Assembly: GCA_945861535.1 (NCBI GenBank)
Contig: CAMAUZ010000039.1
Location: 1 to 64,000 of the forward strand
From: Akkermansia muciniphila
GTDB lineage: Bacteria > Verrucomicrobiota > Verrucomicrobiia > Limisphaerales > BJHT01
DNA: 64,000 nucleotides
Reading direction: 5' to 3'
Below the pieces are notes generated by a model. That model ran no database searches. It worked only from the letters and a program-made list of their open reading frames with translations, and was not told where the DNA came from. Each line of letters begins with the position of its first letter. The first letter of the stretch is position 1. Positions 1-7,747 of this stretch are shown here, piece after piece. Position numbers and translations under genes: made by a program.

Positions 1-2
1 GC

Positions 3-848
3 AACCGCGTGCTCTACGACGTGCCCGCGCGCAAGGGCTCTGGCTACACGGCCATGCACGGCGGGGCGTTCCTGATGGCCAACGACCCGTGGTTCCGCTC
101 CACGGTGCAAATCACCGGTCCCGACGGCGGCGTGTTCATCGCCGACTGGAGCGACCTCGGCGAGTGCCACGACAACGATGGTTCGTATCGCAGCAGCGGG
201 CGCATCTACAAGGTCACGCATGGCACGCCGAAGCCAGTGGTGGACTTGAACCTCGCGAAGCTCAGTGACACGGAGCTGGTCAAGTTGCTCGGCCACGCGA
301 ACGAGTGGCAGCGCCGCCATGCGCAGCGGCTGCTGCAAGAGCGCAGTGCGGCGGGCAAGCTGGCGGCGGGCACGGGACCGTCCCTGCTGAACGCACTGAA
401 CTCGGCCAAGACCCGCCGCGACCACTTGCGCGCACTTTGGGCCTGCTGGGTGACGGGCGCTTTGCACCGGGAAGAGTTCGGCAAGGGTCTCGCGAGCACT
501 GACGAGCACAGTCGTTGGTGGGCCATCCGACTGCTGACTGAGGACGGCAAGCTGAACGATTGGGAGCGGTCCACCTTCGCGCGAATGGCGAAGAGCGACT
601 CGTCCAGTTTCGTGCGGCTCGGACTGGCCTCCGCGTTGCAGCGGATGCCGCTCGCCGACCGCTGGCCCATCGCTGAGGCATTGCTGTCCCACGCCGAGGA
701 CGCCACGGACAAAGACCTCCCGCTGCTCATCTGGTATGGCATCGAGCCAGCCGTCGCTGCCGATCAGACCAAGGCTGCGTTGCTGCTCGCCAAATGTCAG
801 ATCCCGCAAGTGCGCCAGTTCATCACCCGCCGGCTGACGGTGAAGTGA
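3..848 (+). CDS. C-terminal part of a PVC-type propeller/HEAT-repeat protein (5' truncated by window)
   Basis: The reading frame is open from the first complete codon and ends at TGA 846-848, so the gene starts outside the window. The GTG at position 9 is probably an internal Val. The first ~80 residues (VFIADWSDLGECHD, GRIYKVTHG) resemble the last blade of the glucose/sorbosone-dehydrogenase-like propeller found in large Planctomycetes/Verrucomicrobia secreted proteins. The remaining ~200 residues are helical with Leu/Ala-rich repeats, typical of HEAT repeats (LVKLLGHANEWQRRHAQRLL). In this family a haem-binding cytochrome domain often follows, but no CxxCH occurs here. The catalytic role is unknown; secretion is inferred from the family only. 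Confidence 0.7.
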   Translation, partial: NRVLYDVPARKGSGYTAMHGGAFLMANDPWFRSTVQITGPDGGVFIADWSDLGECHDNDGSYRSSGRIYKVTHGTPKPVVDLNLAKLSDTELVKLLGHANEWQRRHAQRLLQERSAAGKLAAGTGPSLLNALNSAKTRRDHLRALWACWVTGALHREEFGKGLASTDEHSRWWAIRLLTEDGKLNDWERSTFARMAKSDSSSFVRLGLASALQRMPLADRWPIAEALLSHAEDATDKDLPLLIWYGIEPAVAADQTKAALLLAKCQIPQVRQFITRRLTVK

Positions 849-980
849 GTGGCGAGCCGCGTCGAAGCGGTGCCCGGTCGAACTTTGGGCTTGGAGGCAA
901 AAGCGCTTCCTCTACAGTCATGGCCCGTCAGCAAACACACCCGTCGCACACGCGGCGACGAACCTTAACTCAACTCACTT

Positions 981-1898
981 ATGGCAGAGAAAATTGGCAT
1001 CGTCGGAGTCGGCCGGATGGGCGCGAACATGGCGCGTCGGCTCAAGGAAGTCGGTTATCCCGTCACCGCCGTCTATGATATGCGCGCCGCCGCCGCGCAG
1101 ACGCTCGCGCAGGAACTCGGCTGCGAGGCGTGTTCCACGCTCGCCCGCGTGACTGCACTTGCGGATGTCATCATCACCGTGGTCACCGATGACCAAGCGA
1201 TGCGGAACATCTTCACGAACAAGCGCGACAACCTGCTCAAGGGCAAAGGCGTCGCCGCTGGCAAGGTCTTCATCAACTGCGCGACCGTCTCGCCGAAGGT
1301 CCACGTCGAGGTCTCCAAGCTCGCGAAGAAGGCCAAGGCCGCGACGCTCGAAGCCTGCATGGCTTCCAGCATCAATCAGGCGCGCGCAGGCACGCTCTAC
1401 CTGATGTGCGGCGGCGACGAGACGACCTACAATCAGGTCAAGCCTCTGCTCGTGAAGCTCTCCGACGAGGGCAAGCTGCTGCGTTACATCGGCACCGCCG
1501 GCAAGGCCGCGCAGCTCAAAGCGCTAGTCAACATGGTGATGAACATCAACACCGCCGGCCTCGCGGAAGGCCTCGGCCTCGCCAGCTCCCTCGGCCTCGA
1601 CCTCAAAACGGTCATGGAAGTGTTCAGCCAGACCGGCGCGAACTCCCGCGTGCTCGCCACGGACGGCGAAGACATGGTCAACCGCGACCACTCCTGTTTC
1701 TTCAGCGCGTCCCACGCCGCGAAGGACAGCGGCATTGCATTACGCGTAGCGAAGGAACAGAAGCTGAACCTCCCGCTGGCTGATGCGACTTGGCGGCAAT
1801 ACACGAAGTTGACCAAGCTCGGCCTCGGCGAACTCGACAAGTCCGGCATCGCCGAACTCACCTTCCCCGGTCGCGGACCCAAGAAGGGGAAGAAGTAG
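981..1898 (+). CDS. NAD(P)-dependent beta-hydroxyacid dehydrogenase (3-hydroxyisobutyrate dehydrogenase / GLYR1-like)
   Basis: This 305-residue protein has the usual length for the family. An N-terminal Rossmann fold carries GVGRMG at residues 9-14, followed by a substrate-contact segment near 126-139 (CMASSINQARAGTL). The helical C-terminal domain has Lys180 and Asn184, a K-x3-N spacing like that of glyoxylate/succinic-semialdehyde reductases. It probably oxidises a 3-hydroxyacid or reduces a short aldehyde-acid in the cytoplasm. The substrate cannot be read from sequence. The ATG at 981 places the Rossmann motif at the expected position. The gene stands alone, 132 bp after the previous gene, with a hairpin after its stop. 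Confidence 0.85.
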   Translation: MAEKIGIVGVGRMGANMARRLKEVGYPVTAVYDMRAAAAQTLAQELGCEACSTLARVTALADVIITVVTDDQAMRNIFTNKRDNLLKGKGVAAGKVFINCATVSPKVHVEVSKLAKKAKAATLEACMASSINQARAGTLYLMCGGDETTYNQVKPLLVKLSDEGKLLRYIGTAGKAAQLKALVNMVMNINTAGLAEGLGLASSLGLDLKTVMEVFSQTGANSRVLATDGEDMVNRDHSCFFSASHAAKDSGIALRVAKEQKLNLPLADATWRQYTKLTKLGLGELDKSGIAELTFPGRGPKKGKK

Positions 1899-1915
1899 CC
1901 GCCTCAGATTTCACG

Positions 1916-1948
1916 CGCCTCCTACCGCCCGTCGGCAGGAGGCGTTTC
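1916..1948. terminator. Hairpin between convergent genes
   Basis: CGCCTCCT (1916-1923) pairs with AGGAGGCG (1937-1944), followed by a short T run. It lies between the dehydrogenase gene (plus) and the formate dehydrogenase genes (minus) and could serve both. The T tract is short, so efficiency is uncertain. Confidence 0.5.
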
Positions 1949-2007
1949 CATTCCAACCCTCCGTCGAGGTAGAGTCGGGCTCCAAGGTTCCGCAACCGCC
2001 CTGCGTT

Positions 2008-4707
2008 TCACTTCGCTCCCACGGCCGCGAGCTTCTCGATGCGCACGGCGGTGATCTTGTATTCCGGCGTCTTTGTGTAGCGATCGCGCTGCGAGGTGGT
2101 GATCTGGTTCAGGAAGACGCGCGTGGAGTGGAACGTGGTGTAAACCTCGCCGTCCTTCACGCGGTCGCTGATCTTCACGGGCAAGTCCGCCGAGCCTTGT
2201 TCGCTGCGCAGACGGACGGACTCGCCGTCGGTGAGGCCGAGACTCGCGGCATCGCTCGGCGAGAGTTGCAGGTAGTCGGTGGGGTGGATGCCGTCGTTAG
2301 GCGTGCGCGCGGTCTGCGTGGCGGCGTTGTATTGGTAGAGGTTCCGGCCGGTCGTGAGGAGGAAGGGGAACTCCGGCGTCGTCAGCTTCGGCGGCGCGAC
2401 GTATTCGATGCGGCGCAGCGCGGTGGTCTTGCCGTGCGTGAAGTGGTCCGCGTGCAGCGTGGGGGTGCCGGGGTCGTTCTCGTCGAGGCACGGCCACTGG
2501 AGGCCACCGAGTTGGTCCATGCGGGCGTAGCTGATGCCGGCGGCTTCGGGCCAGAGCGAACGGACTTCATCCCAGATTTCCTCGGCGGACTTCCAGGCGA
2601 AGTGCTCGCCCTTGCCCATGAGCTTGGCGATGTCGCAGACGATCTCCCAATCCGAGCGCGCCTCGCCCTGCGGCGGCACGGCCTGGCGCACGCGCTGGAT
2701 GCGGCGCTCGCCGTTCATGAAGGTGCCGTCCTTCTCGAACGACGACGCCGCGGGCAAAAACACGTCGCCGAATTCCTTCGCGGTCTCGTTGATGAAAATG
2801 TCCTGCACGATGACGAGGTCGAGCTTCTCCATCGCCCGGCGCGTGAAGTGCATGTTCGGGTTCGTCATCACGATGTCGTAGCCGATCGACCACAGCACCT
2901 TCAGCTTCCCGGCGTCGGCGGCGTCCATCATCTCAATCATGTTGATGCCGGGATTCGTCGGAAGCGGAACTTGCCACGCGGCCTCGAAGCGCCCGCGATG
3001 TTCAGTGAGCGGCACGTAGCCGGCGAGCAGCTTCGGCTCGGAGCCCATGTGCGGCGCGCCCTGCACGTTGTTCTGGCCGCGCAACGGATTGATGCCGCAG
3101 CCGGGCTTGCCGATGTTGCCGGTGAGCAGCGCGAGGTTCACGAGCGCCATGATGCCCTCGGTGCCCTGGATGTGCTCGGTCATGCCGAGGCCGTGGACGG
3201 AGAGCGACGGCTTGTTCGTGGCGTAAAGGCGCGCAGCCTCGCGAATCTTGGCAGCCGTCACCCCGGTGATGTGCTCCACCTTCTCCGGCGCGAACTCTTT
3301 CACGAACTCGCGATACTCGTTGAACTCCGTCAGCCGCGTGCGGATGAACTCCTCGTCCACGAGACCCTCCTCGACGATCACCGCGCCCATCGAGTTAAAG
3401 AGCACGACGTTCGTGCCGGCGCGCAACTGGAGGTGCAGTGTGGCGAACTCGCACAACTCGATCTCACGCGGATCGATGACGATGAGCTTCGCGCCGTGTC
3501 GCGCGGCCTGCTTGATGCGCGCGCCGGTGACGGGATGGCCCTCCGTCGGATTGACGCCGCAGACCATGATCGTCCGCGCGAGCGCGATGTCGTCGAGCGA
3601 ATTGGTCGCCGCGCCGGTGCCGAGGGTCATCTTCATCGCGGCGGCAGTGGGGGAATGGCAGACGCGCGCGCAGCAATCAATGTTGTTCGTGCCAAGCACG
3701 ACGCGGGCGAACTTCTGTGCAACGTAATTCTCCTCATTCGTCCCGCGCGCGGAACTGAGAACGCCGATGCTGTCCGGCCCGTGCTTCGCCGCCGCCTCGC
3801 GCAGTTTGTCGGCGATGAACTTGTTCACCTCGTCCCAACTCACCTTCTGCCACTCGCCGTTGCGCCGAATCATCGGCGAGAGCGGGCGGTCCTTGGCGGT
3901 GATGTAGTCGAACGCGTAGCGGCCCTTCACGCAGGTGTGGCCGTGATTGCTCGGGCCTTCCATCGAGGCGCGGATGGTGGTGATTTGGCCGTTGCGCGTG
4001 CCGACGTTCACCTCGCAGCCGGTGCCGCAGTAGGAGCAGATGGTTTTCGCCCAGTTCGTCGGCACGCCGCGCATGAGGATGCTGATGTCTTCGAGCGCGC
4101 CGGACGGGCAGGTGTCCACGCACGCGCCGCAGCTCACGCAACCGCCATCCTGCAACGTCTCCCCGCGCACCGGTCCGATGCGCGTCTGGTCGCCGCGATT
4201 CCACGCCTTCCACACGAACTGCCCCTGCACCTCCTCGCAGATGCGCACGCAGCGGTAGCACGTCACGCACTGCGTCATGTCCACGTTGATGTAGGGATGC
4301 GTGGTGTCCTTCATGAAGGGCACGGCGGGCTGCGGTGCGTTGCGCGAGCCGCGGGCTTTCACACCGTATTCGCCGAGGTAGCGGTGGAATTGTTTTTCAG
4401 GAAACTGCGCGACGGCTTCGGCGGGATAATCCTTCGCGAGCAGGCCGAGCAGCGTTTTGCGCACGCCGGTCACGGTTTCGGAGTGCGTGAGAATTTCCAT
4501 GCCGTCGCGGAGCTGCGTGTTGCACGCGGTCACGAGGCCGCCGAAGCCCTTGACCTCGACGGTGCAGAGGCGGCACGAGCCGTAGGGCTGGATGCGGTCG
4601 TCGTGGCAGAGCGTCGGGACCTCGATGGCGAGCTGCTTGAGCGCCTGATTGATGGTGAGGCCCTCAGCGAACTGGCGGGGCTGGCCGTTGATGGTTACTT
4701 GAAGCAT
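2008..4707 (-). CDS. fdhA: NAD-dependent formate dehydrogenase, molybdopterin catalytic (alpha) subunit
   Basis: The 899-residue protein oxidises formate to CO2 at a Mo/W bis-MGD centre. Domains in order: a [2Fe-2S] ferredoxin domain with Cys34, 45, 48 and 62; a His-Cys-type segment and two [4Fe-4S] motifs (Cys147/150/153/157 and 190/193/196/200); the molybdopterin oxidoreductase domain with its own [4Fe-4S] set (Cys224/227/231/259); and a C-terminal molybdopterin-dinucleotide-binding domain. ARVCHSP places Cys350-His351 at the metal-ligand position, so this is a Cys rather than a selenocysteine enzyme. The start overlaps the 3' end of the NADH-binding subunit gene by 13 bp, indicating translational coupling. 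No fdhD or third (gamma) subunit gene is adjacent. Confidence 0.93.
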   Translation of the reverse strand: MLQVTINGQPRQFAEGLTINQALKQLAIEVPTLCHDDRIQPYGSCRLCTVEVKGFGGLVTACNTQLRDGMEILTHSETVTGVRKTLLGLLAKDYPAEAVAQFPEKQFHRYLGEYGVKARGSRNAPQPAVPFMKDTTHPYINVDMTQCVTCYRCVRICEEVQGQFVWKAWNRGDQTRIGPVRGETLQDGGCVSCGACVDTCPSGALEDISILMRGVPTNWAKTICSYCGTGCEVNVGTRNGQITTIRASMEGPSNHGHTCVKGRYAFDYITAKDRPLSPMIRRNGEWQKVSWDEVNKFIADKLREAAAKHGPDSIGVLSSARGTNEENYVAQKFARVVLGTNNIDCCARVCHSPTAAAMKMTLGTGAATNSLDDIALARTIMVCGVNPTEGHPVTGARIKQAARHGAKLIVIDPREIELCEFATLHLQLRAGTNVVLFNSMGAVIVEEGLVDEEFIRTRLTEFNEYREFVKEFAPEKVEHITGVTAAKIREAARLYATNKPSLSVHGLGMTEHIQGTEGIMALVNLALLTGNIGKPGCGINPLRGQNNVQGAPHMGSEPKLLAGYVPLTEHRGRFEAAWQVPLPTNPGINMIEMMDAADAGKLKVLWSIGYDIVMTNPNMHFTRRAMEKLDLVIVQDIFINETAKEFGDVFLPAASSFEKDGTFMNGERRIQRVRQAVPPQGEARSDWEIVCDIAKLMGKGEHFAWKSAEEIWDEVRSLWPEAAGISYARMDQLGGLQWPCLDENDPGTPTLHADHFTHGKTTALRRIEYVAPPKLTTPEFPFLLTTGRNLYQYNAATQTARTPNDGIHPTDYLQLSPSDAASLGLTDGESVRLRSEQGSADLPVKISDRVKDGEVYTTFHSTRVFLNQITTSQRDRYTKTPEYKITAVRIEKLAAVGAK

Positions 4708-6179
4708 GGCTCAATCTCCGTGGGGTAATAGCGCAGGATGGATTCGGCGAATCGCGCGAGGCCGGTGCCGTGACCGCAGAGGCTGGCGAGCTTGAGCGCG
4801 ACGACGAGGTCGCGGCATTCCTGCAAGTCGGCCTTGGTGGCGTCGCCGGCGAGGACGTTGGTGAAAAGTTCCTCGATGCGTCCGGCGCCGCTGCGGCAGG
4901 GAGTGCATTTGCCGCAGGATTCGTACGCTCCGAACGAGAAGACGTGCTCGACGAGCGCGGGGATGGACGTGTTCTGGTCGAAGGCAACGACGCCGCCGTG
5001 ACCGACGCCCGCGCCGATGGCGGCGAGTTCCTCGAAGCCGAGCTGTGTGTCGATGAGGTGCGGCGGAATCATGCCGATGATCGGGCCGCCGATGATGACG
5101 CCTTTCAACGTGCCGCCGCCGCGCAAGCCGCCGCCGATTTCCTCGACGATGTGGCGCACGGTGACGCCGAACTCGACTTCGTAAAGGCCGGGGCGGTTGA
5201 AGAGGGAATTGAGCGAGAGCGCCTTGGTGCCGCGGCTTTTCGAGAAGCCGAGCGCGGCGTAGGCGTCGGCGCCGTGGGTGACGATCCACGGGACGTTGAC
5301 GAGGGTCTCGACGTTGTTGAGCAGCGTGGGTTTGTCGAAGAGTCCGCGTTCGGTGGGGTAGGGGGGGCGGGCCATGACTTCGGGGCGTTTGCCTTCGAGC
5401 GAACGGAGTAGCGAAGTCTCCTCGCCGCAAACGTAGCTGCCGTGGCCGACGTACACTTCGAGGTCGAAGGTGAAATTTTTCCCACCGACGCGCGGGCCGA
5501 GCCAGCCGGCGGCGCGGGCCTCGGCGAGTGCGGCATTCAGCACGGTGGCGGCGAGCGGGTATTCGAGGCGCACGTAAATGTAGCCCTTGCTCGCGCCAAC
5601 GGCGTAGCCCGCGAGGATCATGCCCTCGATCAGCGCGTGGGGATCATCCTCCATGAGGTAGCGGTCGATGTAAGCGCCGGCGTCGCCTTCGTCGGCGTTG
5701 GCGACGACGTATTTTTGACCGGGCGGCTGGGAGGCGACGGCGCGCCATTTGCGGCCAGTGGGGAAGCCCGCGCCGCCGCGCCCGCGCAGGCCGGAGGCTT
5801 CGACGGCGGCGAGGATCTTCTCGGGCGGATGATCGAGTGCCTGGGCAAGCGCGGCGTAGCCACCGTGCTTCGCGTAGGCGGGGAGCGTGCGCGCGCCACC
5901 AGCGGCGACGCGGCCGAGCACGATGCCTTCGCGGGAGAAAACTTTCACGGGCGGACGCGGATGAGTCTGGCCCTTGGCCGGCGCGGCGAAGCATTCACCG
6001 AGGCAATAGATGCGGGGGTTTTGCGCCGACGCCTCGGCCCAGCGACCGGGATTGAAGTGACGCGCGGCGAAGCACGCGGTGCCCTGGCAGGCTTTGCCTA
6101 GGTGGTCGCCGTGCGGCAGGTGGTAGAAGGACTCGACGTCCGGGGCGAGCGTGTGCGGGGCGGTGGCGGTGGCGTGCAT
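4695..6179 (-). CDS. fdhB: Formate dehydrogenase NAD/FMN-binding (beta) subunit, NuoF-like with short NuoE-like N-terminus
   Basis: This subunit passes electrons from the iron-sulfur chain of the alpha subunit to NAD+ through FMN. Residues ~25-70 keep only the cluster-binding part of a thioredoxin-like [2Fe-2S] domain (Cys31, 36, 59, 63). NuoF-type motifs follow: GRGGAGFPTG (FMN, from residue 133), GHGSYVCGEETSLL (from 246), and a [4Fe-4S] site at Cys422/425/428 plus Cys468. The protein has 494 residues, shorter than HoxF-type fusions of about 600. It is the first gene of the pair, and fdhA follows with a 13-bp overlap. The lack of a separate NuoE/FdsG gene fits the partial N-terminal fusion. 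Confidence 0.9.
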   Translation of the reverse strand: MHATATAPHTLAPDVESFYHLPHGDHLGKACQGTACFAARHFNPGRWAEASAQNPRIYCLGECFAAPAKGQTHPRPPVKVFSREGIVLGRVAAGGARTLPAYAKHGGYAALAQALDHPPEKILAAVEASGLRGRGGAGFPTGRKWRAVASQPPGQKYVVANADEGDAGAYIDRYLMEDDPHALIEGMILAGYAVGASKGYIYVRLEYPLAATVLNAALAEARAAGWLGPRVGGKNFTFDLEVYVGHGSYVCGEETSLLRSLEGKRPEVMARPPYPTERGLFDKPTLLNNVETLVNVPWIVTHGADAYAALGFSKSRGTKALSLNSLFNRPGLYEVEFGVTVRHIVEEIGGGLRGGGTLKGVIIGGPIIGMIPPHLIDTQLGFEELAAIGAGVGHGGVVAFDQNTSIPALVEHVFSFGAYESCGKCTPCRSGAGRIEELFTNVLAGDATKADLQECRDLVVALKLASLCGHGTGLARFAESILRYYPTEIEPCFK

Positions 6180-6629
6180 GGTGGCGGCGCGTGGTGAGTT
6201 GCCGGAGCGGGCGGGATCAGCGTTGACGGTGGTGAAGCGCAGCGGGTGCGAACGCGAAGGTGGGGTCGGGCGAAGCGGCGTGGTTCCGGCAGGATTGGTT
6301 GGTCGTCGGCTTCATTTCACTGCGAGCATCGGCACCTGCGGCGGAGCGGCAACATTTTTCTTGGGAAGTTTTTTCGCTGCGGGCGCGCCGGTGCGGGAAT
6401 GGGAGCGGGCCCGGCGCATCCGGCGACGGCCCGTGGTCAGCGGCCCCCGTTCGAGCGCGAGGCGAAGCGGAAACCCGGTGTCCTCCGCGGTGGCCCGGCA
6501 ATCGCGCGATTCCGACAATCTGCTTGCAATGCGAACAAATCCGTCCCTAATGCGTCGCTATTCGGGCATTTCACAAATGCTCAAAATTAAGCTCAACTGC
6601 ATGGTCACATATCAACAGGAGAGGGTGTC
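6180..6629. other. Divergent spacer: promoter region of fdhB and long leader of infC
   Basis: This 450-bp spacer separates the divergent fdhBA and infC units. The half near fdhB is GC-rich and shows no motif I recognise. The last ~110 bp before infC are AT-richer, as expected for a promoter and leader. A weak sigma70-like pair, TTGCAA (6524-6529) and CCTAAT (6546-6551) with 16 bp between, is only a suggestion. No riboswitch was recognised. Confidence 0.4.
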
Positions 6630-6632
6630 TTG
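6616..6632 (+). promoter_or_regulatory. Shine-Dalgarno and TTG start of infC
   Basis: AGGAGAGGG sits a few bases before the TTG at 6630-6632, ideal ribosome-binding spacing. No ATG or GTG in this frame gives a complete IF3 N-terminus. A non-ATG start in infC is a known feature, because IF3 itself discriminates against rare starts; the same feedback is inferred here. Confidence 0.75.
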
Positions 6633-7403
6633 AACCGCCCTAACTTTTCCTCCCGCGGTCCGTCTTCTTTCGTCAGGGTCAACGGCAAAATTCGCGCACG
6701 CGAAGTCCGGCTCATCGGGCCGGAGGGCCAACAGGTCGGAGTGGTTTCCCTCGGCGATGCCCTTAACATGGCGCGCATCCAGGGCGTGGACTTGGTCGAG
6801 GTGGCGCCCAACGCGACGCCGCCCGTCTGCCGCCTCGTGGATTACGGGAAGTTCCGCTACGAGCAGTCCAAGAAGGAAAAGGAGTCCCGCAAGAAGCAGC
6901 ACGCGACCAAGCTCAAGGAAATCCAGCTCAGCGCCAACATTGATCCGCATGACTTCGGTGTGAAGCTGACCCATGCCATCGACTTCCTGTGCGATGACAT
7001 GAAGGTCAAACTGAGCCTGCGGTTTCGCGGTCGCGAGATGGCGCATCAGGAGTTCGGCCACAAGGTGGTCGCCAAATTTATCACGGACACCGCGCCTTTC
7101 GCGGTGCCGGATGCGGCGCCGAAGCTCATCGGCAAGAGCATCACGGTGATTCTGTCGCCGCTCCCCCGCAACAAGCGCGCCAAGAATCCGAACATGAACG
7201 AAGATGGCAGCTTGAAGGACGAGGGTTCCAAGCATCTCAAAGATACTGAAGAGGAAACAGAGGAAGAAGAGCAGGGGAACGAGGAACCGGCGTCGGACGA
7301 AGAGGGGGCCGAGACGGAGGCGGCTGGGAGTGGGCCGGACGCCGGGACGGGCGCTTCGGCGACCACGGAGTCTGCCGCGCCGGATACGACGGGCCAGTCG
7401 TGA
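6630..7403 (+). CDS. infC: Translation initiation factor IF-3 with acidic C-terminal extension
   Basis: The IF3 N-terminal domain (residues ~16-85, VNGKIRAREVRLIGPEG) and C-terminal domain (~95-180, IQLSANIDPHDFGVKL, FRGREMAHQEFG) are complete. IF3 binds the 30S subunit and proofreads start-codon and initiator-tRNA selection. Most bacterial IF3 proteins end near residue 180. This one has a further ~75-residue low-complexity tail rich in Glu, Asp, Ala and Thr (residues ~183-257), probably disordered. The gene uses TTG with a strong Shine-Dalgarno. rpmI and rplT do not follow, unlike the common infC-rpmI-rplT order. The last 54 bp of coding sequence are part of a 202-bp tandem duplication. Confidence 0.95.
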   Translation: MNRPNFSSRGPSSFVRVNGKIRAREVRLIGPEGQQVGVVSLGDALNMARIQGVDLVEVAPNATPPVCRLVDYGKFRYEQSKKEKESRKKQHATKLKEIQLSANIDPHDFGVKLTHAIDFLCDDMKVKLSLRFRGREMAHQEFGHKVVAKFITDTAPFAVPDAAPKLIGKSITVILSPLPRNKRAKNPNMNEDGSLKDEGSKHLKDTEEETEEEEQGNEEPASDEEGAETEAAGSGPDAGTGASATTESAAPDTTGQS

Positions 7404-7450
7404 ACGACGGCGGATTCTTCGTCCGCGCCGGGGCCGCGAACTGACGGGGA

Positions 7451-7524
7451 AATCCCGCAGATTCAGGGCGACCACAGATGGGAATTTGAATCTGTGGGTG
7501 CTTTGAATCTGCGGGATTTTTTTT
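7451..7524 (+). terminator. infC rho-independent terminator, copy 1
   Basis: A 15-bp perfect stem pairs AATCCCGCAGATTCA (7451-7465) with its complement at 7504-7518, followed by eight T residues. A smaller inner inverted repeat (CACAGAT/ATCTGTG) lies in the loop. This is a strong intrinsic terminator directly after infC. Confidence 0.85.
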
Positions 7525-7652
7525 CTTCGGGACGCGGGCGCGTCCTCAGGCGGCGCTTCGGCGACCACGGAGTCTGCCGCGCCGGATACGACGGGCCAGT
7601 CGTGAACGACGGCGGATTCTTTGTCCGCGCCGGGGCCGCGAACTGACGGGGA

Positions 7653-7727
7653 AATCCCGCAGATTCAGGGCGACCACAGATGGGAATTTGAATCTGTGGG
7701 TGCTTTGAATCCTGCGGGATTTTTTTC
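7653..7727 (+). terminator. infC terminator, duplicated copy 2
   Basis: Same hairpin as copy 1, with arms at 7653-7667 and 7705-7721. The right arm has one extra C, leaving a bulge, and the T run is intact. It faces the 3' end of the minus-strand PPC gene. Confidence 0.75.
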
Positions 7728-7747
7728 TTCGGGACCCGAGCGCGTTC

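Noticed and set aside
2128-4728. 866-codon open frame on the plus strand opposite fdhA
   Set aside because: It is a GC-driven shadow of a well-supported formate dehydrogenase gene; its residue composition (Arg/Val/Ala/Gly/His-rich) has no domain motif.
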